Shown here one piece after another: positions 34,122 through 43,964 of a DNA stretch of 64,000 bases. The position numbers and the translations under genes were made by a program. Origin of the DNA: CAVZTA01 sp963778025 (lineage in GTDB: Bacteria > Chloroflexota > Limnocylindria > Limnocylindrales > CSP1-4); the NCBI GenBank assembly GCA_963778025.1, contig CAVZTA010000013.1, positions 59,785-123,784 of the forward strand, read 5' to 3'. The notes beneath the pieces were generated by a model. It was not told where the DNA came from, ran no database searches, and was given only the letters and a program-made list of their open reading frames with translations. Numbering within the stretch: position 1 is the stretch's first letter; each line of letters opens with the position of its first letter.

Positions 34122-35646
34122 GTGACGGACGGCATGGTCTCGTTCCAGCACGGGGTCGCGAGCGGCGACCCGACGACGGATCGCGTGGTCCTGTGGACCC
34201 GCGTGAGCGGGGTCGACGGCGCCATTCCCGTGCACTGGTGGATCCGGGACGAGGCCGGAACAGCGGCCGGGGAGGGGACCGCGGAGGCCAGCCCGGCCCG
34301 GGACCACACCGTCACCGTCGACGTCGGCGGCCTCCGGCCCGGCAGCCGCTACACGTACGGCTTCGAGGCCGACGGTCGTCGCGTCACCGGTCGGCCGGAC
34401 GCGGACGCTCGCCGTGGAGCCCGCGCGCCTGCGGTTCGCGCAGGTGTCATGCGCGAAGTTCAACGCCGGCTATTTCAACGCGTACGCCCGCCTCGCCGAG
34501 CGCGACGATCTCGACTTCATCCTGCACCTCGGCGACTACATCTACGAGGCGTCGAACACGCCGCCCGCGTCCCAGACGCCCGGCGCCGACATCGGCCGGC
34601 CGTTCGACCCGCTCCACGAGTGCCGCACGCTCGACGACTACCGCCGCCGCTACGCCCAGTACCACGCCGATCCCGACGTCCAGGCCGTGCACGCCGCGCA
34701 CCCGTTCATCACCACGATCGACGACCACGAGCTGGCCGACGGCGCATGGCGCGACGGCGCCCAGGAGCACAAGGCGGAGCGCGACGGACCATGGTCCGAG
34801 CGGCGCGCCAGCGCGTTCCGCGCCCGTGAGGAGTGGCTGCCGATCCGCCGACCCGACCCCGACGATCCGGAGCGGGTGTACCGCCAGCTCCGCTTCGGCG
34901 ATCTCGCCGACCTGTTCCTCCTCGACACGCGGTCGCGACGCGACGAGCCGGTCCCGGCGCCCGCGATGCACGACCGGTCACGGTCCGCGCTCGGTCGCGA
35001 GCAGCGCGCGTGGTTGTTCGACGCGCTCCAGGCGTCCCGGGCGCGGTGGCGCCTGATCGGCAACCCGTCGGTGCTCGGCCAGACATGGAACGACGCGCTG
35101 CCCGAGGACGTGCGCGTCGCGTTGATGAAGGTGAAGCTGATCGACGCCGACCTGACCGGCCCGGACTGGGACCAGTGGGACGGCTATCCCGCGGAGCGCC
35201 TGGCGCTGCTCGCCCAGCTGCGCGACCGGACGGCCGCCGACATCGTCCTGTCGGGCGACGTCCATGTCGGCATGGCCAACGTCCTCCATGACCGGGACAC
35301 GCTCGACGGCTGGCCCGTCGCGGTCGAGTTCGTGAACACCAGCCTCACGTCGCAGAACCTCGACGACAAGCTGGGCTGGGCGCCGAGCACGCGGTCGCTC
35401 CCGCTGGCCGAGGCCTTCCTGCGCGGCATGCCGCATGTGCACTGGCTCGACCTCGACAGCCACGGCTACTCGATCGTCACGGTGCGACCCGACCAGGTGA
35501 CCTGCGAATGGTGGGCGGTCGACGGGATCCTCGAGCGGACCGCCGGGGAGCGGAAGGTCGCCGAATGGAGCGTGCGCCGCGGCGAGGTGGCGCTCATCCC
35601 GACCGAAGGCGGCGAGCCGATCGCCGAGGTCCTGCGTCCCGGCTGA
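34122..35646 (+). CDS. alkaline phosphatase D (PhoD)-like metallophosphoesterase (one-base frameshift)
   Basis: About 507 residues. The N-terminal domain (GVASGDPTTDRVVLWTRVSG) and the calcineurin-like core match PhoD: QVSCAKFNAGYFNAYARLAE, FILHLGDYIYE (metal Asp), TTIDDHELADG (Asn/His-type ligands replaced in part) and DIVLSGDVHVGMANVL (His pair). The frame breaks near 34388-34396, upstream VTGRPDADA and downstream GRTRTLAVEPARLRF one base over. Removing one base gives a continuous protein. The family hydrolyses phosphate mono- or diesters outside the membrane, but I see no TAT signal, so this copy may be cytoplasmic or the signal may be missing. Confidence 0.78.
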
Positions 35647-35750
35647 GCCCCAGGGCCGCGCCGGGCGACACGCATCGTCGGATGACGATGGCCCGCGTGG
35701 GTCATCCGCCGCTGGCGGGAGGGGGACGGGTCGCGCATCCTCGAGGCGTC

Positions 35751-36605
35751 ATGCCGTACTTCATGGATCGCCACGATCTCACCGACGCGACCGCGACCGA
35801 TATCGCCGCCGCGCACGTCCAGGACCTTGCCGTCCAGGACCGCTACGGCGTGCACTACGTCCACTACTGGTTCGACTACGCGCGCCAGCACGCCTTCTGC
35901 CTGGCATCGGGACCGAGCTCGGACGCGGTCGACGCGGTGCATCGGGTGTCACACGGACTCGTCGCGAACCGGATCATCGAGGTCGACGAGGACGATGTGG
36001 CGCGGTTCATGGGTGGCATCACCCCGCGCCCGGTGGGGGAGGCCTACGAGGACACGGCGTTCCGGGCGATCCTGTTCACGGACCTCGCGGAGTCGACCCG
36101 CTTCACGGAGCGACAGGGAGACGCCGCGGTGATGCCGGTCGTCCGCCGGCACGACGAGATCGTGCGCGATGCGCTGCATGCGACCGGCGGGACGCTGGTC
36201 AAGCGCACGGGCGATGGCGCGATGGCGTCGTTCCCGTCGGCGGCCAGCGCGGTCGAGGCGGCCATCCGGATCCAGTCCGAGCTCAGGGCCGCGGAGGCGG
36301 CCGGCGACATGCCGCTCGGCGTGCGCATCGGGATCGCGGCCGGCGAGCCCGTGAGCGACGGCCTCGACCTGTTCGGCAGTGCGGTCAACCTGGCCGCGCG
36401 GCTGTCGAGCCGCTCGGCGCCGCGCTCGATCCTCGTGTCCGACGTGGTCCGCGAGATGGCGGCCGATGCCGGCTATCGGTTCGGCAACGCCCGCAGGCTT
36501 CGGCTCAAGGGGTTCGAGGCGCCGGTCAGGGCGAGCGAGGTGCTGTGGGCCGAGAACGCGGAGCCGGCGCGGGCGCCGCTGGTCAGGGCGTCGGCCCTGG
36601 CCTGA
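35751..36605 (+). CDS. DUF4242 sensor fused to a class III nucleotide cyclase
   Basis: 284 residues. The first 85 residues match the SCO4226-like/DUF4242 ferredoxin-type fold (MPYFMDRHDLTDATATD, GVHYVHYWFDYARQHAFCL), whose relatives bind nickel. A class III adenylate/guanylate cyclase domain follows: ILFTDLAESTRF (first metal Asp), LVKRTGDGAMASFPSA (second metal Asp), and the N/R pair in AVNLAARLSS needed for transition-state binding. An active enzyme would form a cyclic nucleotide in response to a ligand bound by the N-terminal domain (inference). ATG 35751 lies in a poor ribosome context. A longer upstream in-frame start is possible but adds only low-complexity sequence. Confidence 0.75.
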   Translation: MPYFMDRHDLTDATATDIAAAHVQDLAVQDRYGVHYVHYWFDYARQHAFCLASGPSSDAVDAVHRVSHGLVANRIIEVDEDDVARFMGGITPRPVGEAYEDTAFRAILFTDLAESTRFTERQGDAAVMPVVRRHDEIVRDALHATGGTLVKRTGDGAMASFPSAASAVEAAIRIQSELRAAEAAGDMPLGVRIGIAAGEPVSDGLDLFGSAVNLAARLSSRSAPRSILVSDVVREMAADAGYRFGNARRLRLKGFEAPVRASEVLWAENAEPARAPLVRASALA

Positions 36606-36639
36606 CGACGCCGGCGCGCCGGCGGTGCACCTGGGTGGA

Positions 36640-37945
36640 TCAGCCGTCGCTGACGCGCTGCCAGCTGGGTCCGTCCCCGTCGCCGCCCACCAGTCGACCT
36701 GCCGACCGGGACCACCCGCGGGTCGAAGAGCCACGCTTCGTGCTCCTCGATGTACTTCGCGATGATCGTCTTGCCGTCTGGCGACCAGGCGTGGCCCATC
36801 GCCTGCGGCGTCACGGTCTCGCGGCCGAGGTAGGTCAACGGTCCCGTCCCATCGCTGTTCGCGACCGCCACGCGCCAGGAGCTGCGTCAGCCGCTGAGGC
36901 GTTGAGGACGAAGCGGCGGCCGTCTGGAGACCACAGGGCCCAGCCTTCGACGTCGTTCCGGCGGGTCGTACTCGTAGCGATCGATCCTCGTGACGTTCGC
37001 CGGAGCATCGATCGTCGCGACGTGGATCCTCTGGACGCCCAGGCCGCCGACGATGTGCGCGGTGTTGTAGACGAGCCGCGTGCCGTCCGGGGACCAGGAC
37101 TGCGCGATCAGGACATGATCCGGCGAGTCGTCGACCTCGGGATCCTTCTGGAGCGCCAACGGCCGAGGGTTCGTCCCGTCGGCATCGAACAGCACGTAGT
37201 CGGCACCGCCCGCTCGCCACGCGACTCGAGCGACGAACTGCTGTCGCCGCCGGCGGGCGCCAGACCGGGTCGCGGATGTCCCCATCGACCGGCGACCCGG
37301 GAGGAGCCGCTGCCGTCCGTGCGGACGATGTCGAGGACCTCGCGGCCGTCCTCCTTGTACCCGAACGCGATCCGGCTCCCATCGGGCGCCCACTCGAACG
37401 CCTCGAGGTCACGCGGCGGGGTCGGGGACGGTGACGCGGCCGATCTCGCGGACGTCCCGCCCATCGGCGCCGCCGACCATCGCGATCAGTCCGCCGGGGA
37501 TCCTGCGGACGAATGCCAGTCGATCGCCGCGTGGCGAATACGTCACGGCCGCGTCATCGGCGCCGGTGACGATCGCTCGCGGGACACCGACCGTCGGGTC
37601 GACCACCAGGATCTCGCCGTCGGCCGTGTACGCGATGACGCCGTTGTCCGCGACGCCGAACGGCGGCGGCAGCGGCCGTCGGGAGCCGACCCCGACCGCG
37701 ACCAGCGCGGCGATGAGCAGCGCGAGCAGCGCGAGCAGGAGGAGCGCGCGGCCGGGCACCGCCGTCGCGCGTCGCGGGATCGTGAGGTCCATCGGGAGCC
37801 ACCTTCCGGCGAACGTCCAGGCCGGGCGCTGCCGCATCCGGCTCGTGCGGCCAAGGACGTCATCGATGTATTCGGGATAGGGGGCGGTCGAGGCCTCCAG
37901 CAGGAGCTCGGGCAGCTCCTGGTCGAAACGGCGGGCCGGGATCAT
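36640..37945 (-). pseudogene. membrane TolB-like beta-propeller, candidate anti-sigma partner, several frameshifts
   Basis: The start ATG (complement 37943-37945) overlaps the sigma factor stop by 4 bases. The N-terminus has a cytoplasmic segment (RFDQELPELLLEAS, then RQRPAWTFAGRWLPMDL), one membrane helix (residues about 67-87) and PD40/WD-like blades (FEWAPDGSRIAFGYK, SWSPDGTRLVYNTA, WSPDGKTIIAKY). The blades lie in changing frames. At least five one-base shifts are needed to reach the natural end (GPSWQRVSDG, stop at complement 36640-36642). The blade motifs themselves are intact, so this may be sequence error. If real, the gene is decayed and the sigma factor may be deregulated. Confidence 0.6.
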
Positions 37946-38502
37946 GCGACCTGCCCTCCGAGCGTGGCCGTGACCGGGCCGGGGTCACCGGTGACCGTCA
38001 CGCGCATGGCACTGACGGCACGATGCAACCGCGACTTCGCGGTCCCCAGCGGGATGCCCAGGGACGCCGCCACCTCGGGCAGCGGCATCCCCAGGAGGTA
38101 GTGCAGGACGACGACCGCACGCCATTCGGGTTCGAGACGTGCGAGCGCCTCGCCGAGCAGCTCACGGTCGGCGAGCTCGTGCGCGGGATCGCCCGCGCCG
38201 TCGGTGTCGAGGTTCGTCAGCTCGACCTCGATCGGCCGGCGGCGCCGCCGCCGGATGAGGTCGAGGCATGCATGGGCGAGCAATCGATGCAGCCACGCGT
38301 CGAACCGGTCCGGGTCGCGAAGTCCGGGCAGGTCACGCCAGGCGCGGATGAGGGCGTCCTGGACGGCGTCATGCGCAAGCTCCGGATCACGGACCATGAG
38401 CCGCGCGGCCCGATCCAGGCGGACCGCGGCGCCCCGCGCGAGCGCCGCGAAGGCGTCGTGATCGCCCCTCCGCGCCTGCTCGACGAGCCCTCGCTGGTCC
38501 AT
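37942..38502 (-). CDS. ECF-type RNA polymerase sigma factor
   Basis: 186 residues from ATG at complement 38500-38502. Region 2 (LAHDAVQDALIRAWRDLPGL, DRFDAWLHRLLAHACLDL) and region 4 (LEPEWRAVVVLHYLLGMPLP, AASLGIPLGTAKSRLHRA) are both present, separated by a short linker. It would direct RNA polymerase to a specific regulon. The following gene, which overlaps by ATGA, encodes a membrane protein with a cytoplasmic N-terminus and an outside beta-propeller, a typical arrangement for signal-responsive control. The start is divergent from gatC with 111 bases between. Confidence 0.85.
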   Translation of the reverse strand: MDQRGLVEQARRGDHDAFAALARGAAVRLDRAARLMVRDPELAHDAVQDALIRAWRDLPGLRDPDRFDAWLHRLLAHACLDLIRRRRRRPIEVELTNLDTDGAGDPAHELADRELLGEALARLEPEWRAVVVLHYLLGMPLPEVAASLGIPLGTAKSRLHRAVSAMRVTVTGDPGPVTATLGGQVA

Positions 38503-38600
38503 CGGTCCCCTCGGACTGTCGCGCCGACGTGGCGCGTCCAGCACCGTATGGCGCCACCGTCGTGCGATTCGTTCCCGGCCGTCGGCGCGACCCTCGCCGG

Positions 38601-38606
38601 TATCAT
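38601..38606 (+). promoter_or_regulatory. -10 element for a leaderless gatC transcript
   Basis: TATCAT, a good match to TATAAT, ends 7 bases before the ATG of gatC with no ribosome site between. Confidence 0.55.
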
Positions 38607-38613
38607 CGGCCGC

Positions 38614-38910
38614 ATGCCCGCCCTGTCCCGCGCCGACGTCGAGCACGTCGCGTACCTCGCGCGCCTCGGCCTCAGCGATGAGGAGCTGACGCGGCTGGAG
38701 GGGCAGCTGAACCACATCCTGGAGCAGTACGCGAAGCTCGCCGAGCTGGACACGGAGCACATCCCGCCGACGGCGCAGACGATCGAGCTCGAGAACATCC
38801 TGCGCGACGACGTCGCGCGCCCCTCGCTCGACCCCGAGGACGTGTTGCGCAACGCGCCGGACCGCGACGGCGAGTTCTTCGTGGTGCCGGCGATCCTCGG
38901 CGGCGAGTAG
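38614..38910 (+). CDS. gatC: aspartyl/glutamyl-tRNA amidotransferase subunit C
   Basis: 98 residues. The GatC pattern is typical: LSRADVEHVAYLARLGLSDE, LNHILEQYAKLAELDTEHI, and at the end the conserved LRDDVARPSLDPEDVLRNAP. The subunit stabilises GatA in the GatCAB complex, which converts misacylated Glu-tRNA-Gln/Asp-tRNA-Asn to the amidated forms. Its presence implies this organism makes Gln-tRNA and/or Asn-tRNA indirectly. gatA starts 2 bases after its stop. gatB lies 12.5 kb away. Confidence 0.93.
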   Translation: MPALSRADVEHVAYLARLGLSDEELTRLEGQLNHILEQYAKLAELDTEHIPPTAQTIELENILRDDVARPSLDPEDVLRNAPDRDGEFFVVPAILGGE

Positions 38911-38911
38911 C

Positions 38912-40486
38912 GTGACCGACCTCACCCGCCTCCACGCGCACGAGATGACCGCGCTCCTGCGTGCGGGCGAGCTGTCCTCGCGCGAGCTCGCGTCGGCGCA
39001 CCTCGAGCGCATGCACGCCGAGAACCGCGGGCTCAACGCCTGGCTGTCGATCGACGACGAGCGGGCGCTGACCGAGGCCGACGCCGCCGATGCCCGGTTG
39101 GTCGCGGCGCGCGCCGAGGGTGGCGGCGCGCTCGAGCGCGAGCATCCGCTCCTCGGCGTGCCGGTCGCGCTCAAGGACCTCATCTCCGTCCGGGGCGGGC
39201 AGTGCACCGCGGGCTCGCGGATCCTCGAGGGCTACATCTCGCCGTACGACGCCCACATCGTCGAGCGCCTCCACGACGCCGGCGCGGTGATGCTGGGCAA
39301 GACGAACATGGACGAGTTCGCGATGGGCTCGTCGAACGAGTTCAGTGGCTATGGCCCGGTGTCGAACCCCTGGGATCTGGGGACGGTGCCGGGCGGATCG
39401 TCCGGTGGCTCCGCGGTCGCCGTCGCCGCCTACCACGCGCCCCTGTCCATCGGCACGGATACGGGCGGGTCGATCCGCCAGCCCGCGGCCCTGTGCGGGA
39501 TCGTGGGGCTCAAGCCGACGTACGGCCGCGTGTCGCGCTACGGGATCGTGGCATTCGCGTCGTCCCTCGACCAGATCGGGCCGTTCGCGCGCGACGCGCG
39601 TGACGCGGCCACGCTGCTGCACGCGATCGCCGGCCGCGACGAGCGCGATGCGACGTCGTCGCCGGAACCGGTGCCAGATGCGCTGCTGACGCTCCCCGCC
39701 TCCCGCGACGAGGCCGTCTCGTGGGTCCGCGGGAAGCGCCTCGGCCTGCCGCGGGAGTACTTCGTGGCCGGCATGGACCCTGACGTCGAGAAGCGGATCC
39801 GCGCCGCGGTCGGGGCGCTCGAGGCGGCGGGCGCGTCGGTCGAGGAGGTCAGCCTGCCGCACACCGACTACGGGCTCGCCACGTACTACATCGTCGCGCC
39901 CGCGGAGGCGTCGGCCAACCTCGCCCGGTACGACGGCGTGCGGTTCGGGCTCAGCGTCCGCGGCGGCGACGACTACCTCGCGAACTACCTCGCGACGCGC
40001 GGTCAGGGCTTCGGCCCGGAGGTGAAACGCCGCGTGATGCTGGGCACCTATGCGCTGTCGGCCGGCTACTACGACGCGTTCTACGTGAAGGCGCTCAAGG
40101 TGCGGACGCTGATCAAGCAGGACTTCGACGTCCTGTTCGAGTCCGGCTTCGATGCGCTCGTCGCGCCCACCTCGCCGACGACGGCCTTCGACTTCGGGGC
40201 CCGCCTCACCGACCCGGTCCAGATGTACCTCTCGGACGCGTGCACGCTGCCCGTGAACATGGCGGGCCTGCCCGGCATCTCGGTGCCGACGGGCCTCTCG
40301 GAAGGGCTGCCGGTCGGCCTCCAGTTCATCGGCCCGGCGTGGTCGGAGCTGGAGCTGCTTCGCTGGGCCCGCGCGCACGAGGCCATCCACGCCGACGAGC
40401 CGTGGGTGGGCCAGGAGCCCACGGACCTCGCCCGTGCCGCCGACCCGGCCGAGCGCACCCCCGCCCAGCGCGCCCGTCGAGACTGA
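38912..40486 (+). CDS. gatA: glutamyl-tRNA(Gln) amidotransferase subunit A
   Basis: 524 residues from GTG 38912. An amidase-signature enzyme with catalytic Lys88 (VALKDLISV), cis-Ser in VPGGSSGGSAVAVAA and nucleophile Ser187 in TDTGGSIRQPAA. Other conserved segments are TNMDEFAMGSSNEFS and LKPTYGRVSRYGIVAFASS. It releases ammonia from glutamine for the amidation step at GatB. The C-terminus carries about 30 extra Ala/Glu/Arg-rich residues. glyA starts 4 bases downstream, so gatC-gatA-glyA is an operon. Confidence 0.94.
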   Translation: MTDLTRLHAHEMTALLRAGELSSRELASAHLERMHAENRGLNAWLSIDDERALTEADAADARLVAARAEGGGALEREHPLLGVPVALKDLISVRGGQCTAGSRILEGYISPYDAHIVERLHDAGAVMLGKTNMDEFAMGSSNEFSGYGPVSNPWDLGTVPGGSSGGSAVAVAAYHAPLSIGTDTGGSIRQPAALCGIVGLKPTYGRVSRYGIVAFASSLDQIGPFARDARDAATLLHAIAGRDERDATSSPEPVPDALLTLPASRDEAVSWVRGKRLGLPREYFVAGMDPDVEKRIRAAVGALEAAGASVEEVSLPHTDYGLATYYIVAPAEASANLARYDGVRFGLSVRGGDDYLANYLATRGQGFGPEVKRRVMLGTYALSAGYYDAFYVKALKVRTLIKQDFDVLFESGFDALVAPTSPTTAFDFGARLTDPVQMYLSDACTLPVNMAGLPGISVPTGLSEGLPVGLQFIGPAWSELELLRWARAHEAIHADEPWVGQEPTDLARAADPAERTPAQRARRD

Positions 40487-40489
40487 CCG

Positions 40490-41731
40490 ATGACCGCGCT
40501 CGATCGTCCCGCGTCGCTGGCGGCCGACGATCCGGTCGTCGCCGAGCTGGTCGACCGAGAGCGAGTCCGACAGCGATCCACGCTCGATCTCATCGCGTCC
40601 GAGGGGCCGTCACCGGCATCTGTGCGGGAGGCGCTGGGGTCGGTCTTCGACGACAAGACCGCGGAGGGCTACCCGGGACGCCGATTCCACCGCGGGACGG
40701 CGGTCGCGGACGAGCTGGAGCGGCTCGCCGTCGAGCGGGCGATGCGGCTGTTCGGCGCCGAGCACGCGAACGTCCAGCCGCACTCCGGTGTCAACGCCAA
40801 CCTCGCCGTGTACCAGGCCCTGGTGGCGCCCGGTGACGCCGTCCTGGGCATGCGGCTCGCTCACGGCGGGCACCTGTCGCACGGCGACCCGGCCTCGATC
40901 ACCGGGCGGGTCTATCGCTTCGCCCACTACAGCGTCCGCCGGGACGACGAGCGCATCGACCTCGACGAGGTCCGCGATCTCGCCCGATCGCATCGGCCGC
41001 GGCTGATCGTGGCGGGCGGCAGCTCGTATCCACGGGCGATCGACTACGCGGCCTTCCGGGCGATCGCGGACGAGGTCGATGCGCGGCTGTGGGTCGACAT
41101 GGCGCACATCGCCGGACTCGTGGCCGCGGGCGAGCTGCCGAGCCCGGTCCCGCACGCGGACATCGTCACGTGCACCACCTACAAGACGCTGCTCGGGCCG
41201 CATGGCGGCGTGATCCTCGCGCGGGCGGAGCTGGCCAGGGCCGTCGACCGGGCGATCTTCCCGGGAACCCAGGGCGCGCCGGCGATGTCCCAGATCGCCG
41301 CGAAGGCGGTGTGCTTCGAGCTCGCGAGCCGCGAGCCGTTCCGCGAGACGCAGCGGCGGACGCGGCGGCTCGCGGCCGCGCTCGCCGATGAGCTTGCCGC
41401 GCGCGGTGACCGGATCGTGACCGGCGGCACCGACACGCATATGGTGCTCGTCGACCTGCGAGGTCGGGGCGTGACCGGCGACATCGCCGAGGCAGCGCTG
41501 GAGCGCGTCGGGATCCTCACCAACCGGAACCTCATCCCGTTCGACCCCGAGACGCCCGCCCGGACCAGCGGGCTGCGCATCGGCACGCCGGGCGCCGCGG
41601 TGCGCGGCATGGACGTCGCTGAGGCGCCCGAGCTCGGGACCCTGATCGACGCCGCGCTGCGTCCGGACGCCGACGCGTCGGCGCTCGGATCGCGACTCGA
41701 CACGCTCCTGGGCGCCTTCCCGTTGTCGTGA
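40490..41731 (+). CDS. glyA: serine hydroxymethyltransferase
   Basis: 413 residues, standard length. It interconverts serine and glycine with tetrahydrofolate, supplying one-carbon units. PLP-enzyme landmarks: LIASEGPSPASVREALGS, ANVQPHSGVNANLAVY, LAHGGHLSHG, WVDMAHIAGLVAAG and the PLP lysine Lys232 in VTCTTYKTLLGPHGG. The residue before this lysine is Tyr, where most SHMTs have His (T-T-H-K), a small deviation in the active site. The last gene of the gatC-gatA-glyA operon. Confidence 0.93.
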   Translation: MTALDRPASLAADDPVVAELVDRERVRQRSTLDLIASEGPSPASVREALGSVFDDKTAEGYPGRRFHRGTAVADELERLAVERAMRLFGAEHANVQPHSGVNANLAVYQALVAPGDAVLGMRLAHGGHLSHGDPASITGRVYRFAHYSVRRDDERIDLDEVRDLARSHRPRLIVAGGSSYPRAIDYAAFRAIADEVDARLWVDMAHIAGLVAAGELPSPVPHADIVTCTTYKTLLGPHGGVILARAELARAVDRAIFPGTQGAPAMSQIAAKAVCFELASREPFRETQRRTRRLAAALADELAARGDRIVTGGTDTHMVLVDLRGRGVTGDIAEAALERVGILTNRNLIPFDPETPARTSGLRIGTPGAAVRGMDVAEAPELGTLIDAALRPDADASALGSRLDTLLGAFPLS

Positions 41732-41835
41732 CCCCTAGCCGAACCTGACGCTACCCCTCTACCATCGAGCCTGGCCCGGTCGCCTCCGAGGGACTTATGC
41801 GCGACCGGCATCGCCAGAGGCGAAGGAGGAGCGCC

Positions 41836-43032
41836 ATGGTGCGTCGATCCCGTCCCGCGTCCATCGTCGGCCTCGCGCTGGTGCTCAGCGCCTGCTCGGG
41901 AGGTGGTGGCACCGGGACCACGGCGCCGTCCGCGACGTCCGCGACGTCTGCGTCGGCACCGCCCGCGTCCGCGAGCAGCGCACCGAGCGGATCGGCAGCG
42001 GCGAGCGGCTCGGCAGCGGCGAGCCCATCCGCGGCGGGCAACGCCGAGATCTGTACGGCGCCGCCCAAGCACGAGGGCACCACACTCACCTTCAGCTCGT
42101 TCGGGGGCGTCTACCAGGAGGCCCAGCGCGAAGGCTGGCTCAAGCCCTACAGCGCCCTGACCGGCGTGACCTTCCAGGAGTCCGAGGAAACGTCGAACGC
42201 GACGATCAAGGCCCAGGTCGAGTCGGGCAACGTCGAGTGGGACGTCGTCGACGTCGGGAACGACTTCGGCCTCGACGCCAACAAGGACCTGCTCGAGCCG
42301 CTCGACTACACGCTCATCGACAAGAGCCAGATCCTCGACGGCTTCGCGAGCGACTACCGCGTCGGCGACATCACCTACGGCGTCGCGCTCGCCTACAACA
42401 CCGACAAGACCGGTGGCGTCAAGCCCGCCGGCTGGGCCGACTTCTTCGACACGACGAAGATCCCCGGCAAGCGCGGCCTGTGGAAGTACTCCACGGGCGG
42501 CGTGCTCGAGTTCGCGCTCATGGCCGATGGCGTCGCGCCCAAGGACCTGTACGCGGGCGGGAAGCTCGACATCCCCCGTGCCCTGAAGAAGCTGGACACG
42601 ATCAAGGACGACATCGTGTGGTGGAACTCGGGCGCGGAGAGCCAGGATCTCATCGGCTCCGGTGAGGTCGCGATGTCCATGATCTGGAACGGCCGTGGCT
42701 ACTCGGCGAAGCACACCGACGGCAAGCCGGTCGAGATCCAGTGGAACCAGCAGATCCTCACGGCGGACTACTTCGTGGTGCCCAAGGGGACGCCCAACAA
42801 GCAGGTCGCCATGGAGTTCATCGCCTGGGCCCTGTGCGCGAACAACAACGCGGCGGTGTCGAACAAGATCCCCTACGGCCCGACGAACAAGAACTCCACG
42901 CCCAATCCGGCGGTCGTCGCGGACCTCGCGGTCACGAATGTCGACGACAACACCGGGTACTTCGATGACGAGTACCTGGTCAACGAGTTCGACACCATCG
43001 ACGGCCAGTTCCAGGCGTGGCTGACCAAGTGA
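41836..43032 (+). CDS. potD: polyamine-type ABC transporter substrate-binding lipoprotein (PotD family)
   Basis: 398 residues. A lipoprotein signal peptide (lipobox LSAC) and a 50-residue Ser/Ala/Pro linker precede a type II solute-binding domain (TLTFSSFGGVYQEAQREGWL, VEWDVVDVGNDF, YGVALAYNTDK, GRGYSAKHTDGK). The closest family is the putrescine/spermidine-binding PotD/PotF group. The ligand is inferred from family and from the downstream agmatinase. AGGAGG lies 8 bases before ATG 41836. First gene of the pot operon. Confidence 0.82.
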   Translation: MVRRSRPASIVGLALVLSACSGGGGTGTTAPSATSATSASAPPASASSAPSGSAAASGSAAASPSAAGNAEICTAPPKHEGTTLTFSSFGGVYQEAQREGWLKPYSALTGVTFQESEETSNATIKAQVESGNVEWDVVDVGNDFGLDANKDLLEPLDYTLIDKSQILDGFASDYRVGDITYGVALAYNTDKTGGVKPAGWADFFDTTKIPGKRGLWKYSTGGVLEFALMADGVAPKDLYAGGKLDIPRALKKLDTIKDDIVWWNSGAESQDLIGSGEVAMSMIWNGRGYSAKHTDGKPVEIQWNQQILTADYFVVPKGTPNKQVAMEFIAWALCANNNAAVSNKIPYGPTNKNSTPNPAVVADLAVTNVDDNTGYFDDEYLVNEFDTIDGQFQAWLTK

Positions 43033-43062
43033 GCTGAGCCGGCCGTCGCCGGATCCTCAGCG

Positions 43063-43962
43063 ATGCTCCGCACGCGACCCCTGGATGGACGAGCGGCCCG
43101 ACCCCGCGGCGGGCCGCTCGTCGATCGCTGGGCCGCCCTGTCCGTGCCGGTGCTCGTGTTCCTGCTCGTGTGCTTCCTCGTGCCCCTCGTGATCATGAGC
43201 GTGCGCAGCGTCACCGACCTGCCGCAGGGCGCCGATGATCCACTCACCAACTTCCGCCGCTTCTTCGGGGCAGAGGCGAACCTGCGCGTCCTGGGCAACA
43301 CGTTCTGGATCGCGACGGTCTCGGCGATCGCGTGCCTGCTCATCGGCTACCCGTACGCGTACCTCATGACCATCGCGCCGCCGAAGGTGACCGGCCTGCT
43401 GCTGATCGCGGTCCTCGTGCCGTTCTGGTCGAGCCTGCTGGTCCGCACGTACGCCTGGCAGGTCATCCTGCGCGACACCGGGCTCATCAACTCGACGCTC
43501 CGGGGCTGGGGCGTCATCGACCAGCCCCTGGACCTGTACCAGACGACGACCGGCGTCCTCCTGGGGATGACCCAGGTGCTCCTGCCGTACATGGTCCTGC
43601 CGCTGTTCACGACGATGGCACGCATCGACCCCGAGCTCACGAAGGCCGCCGCGAACCTCGGGGCCTCGCCGGCTCGGGCGTTCATCCGGGTGTTCTTCCC
43701 GCTGTCCATCCCGGGCGTCCTCGCCGGGTCGCTGCTCGTGTTCGTCCTCGCGCTCGGCTACTACATCACGCCCGCGCTGCTCGGCTCACCGCGGGACACG
43801 ATGATCAGCGCCTTCATCGCGACCCGGGTCCAGCAGCAGCTCGACTGGGGTCTGGCCGCGGCGATGGCGCTCGTGCTCATGGGCCTCGCGTTCATCGTCC
43901 TGCTCCTCGCGTCGCGCGTCATCCGCGTGCGCGACGTGTTCGGCGCACTGGACACGGACTGA
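43063..43962 (+). CDS. potB: polyamine ABC transporter permease, PotB family
   Basis: 299 residues with six hydrophobic segments. The binding-protein-dependent permease motif lies in the fourth loop (NLGASPARAFIRVFFPLSIPG, i.e. EAA-like with GAS...P..PG). A hydrophilic loop before it carries LRGWGVIDQPLDLYQTTTGV, typical of PotB/PotH. Forms one half of the membrane channel. Follows potD after 30 bases; potC starts 2 bases after its stop. Confidence 0.85.
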   Translation: MLRTRPLDGRAARPRGGPLVDRWAALSVPVLVFLLVCFLVPLVIMSVRSVTDLPQGADDPLTNFRRFFGAEANLRVLGNTFWIATVSAIACLLIGYPYAYLMTIAPPKVTGLLLIAVLVPFWSSLLVRTYAWQVILRDTGLINSTLRGWGVIDQPLDLYQTTTGVLLGMTQVLLPYMVLPLFTTMARIDPELTKAAANLGASPARAFIRVFFPLSIPGVLAGSLLVFVLALGYYITPALLGSPRDTMISAFIATRVQQQLDWGLAAAMALVLMGLAFIVLLLASRVIRVRDVFGALDTD

Positions 43963-43964
43963 CG

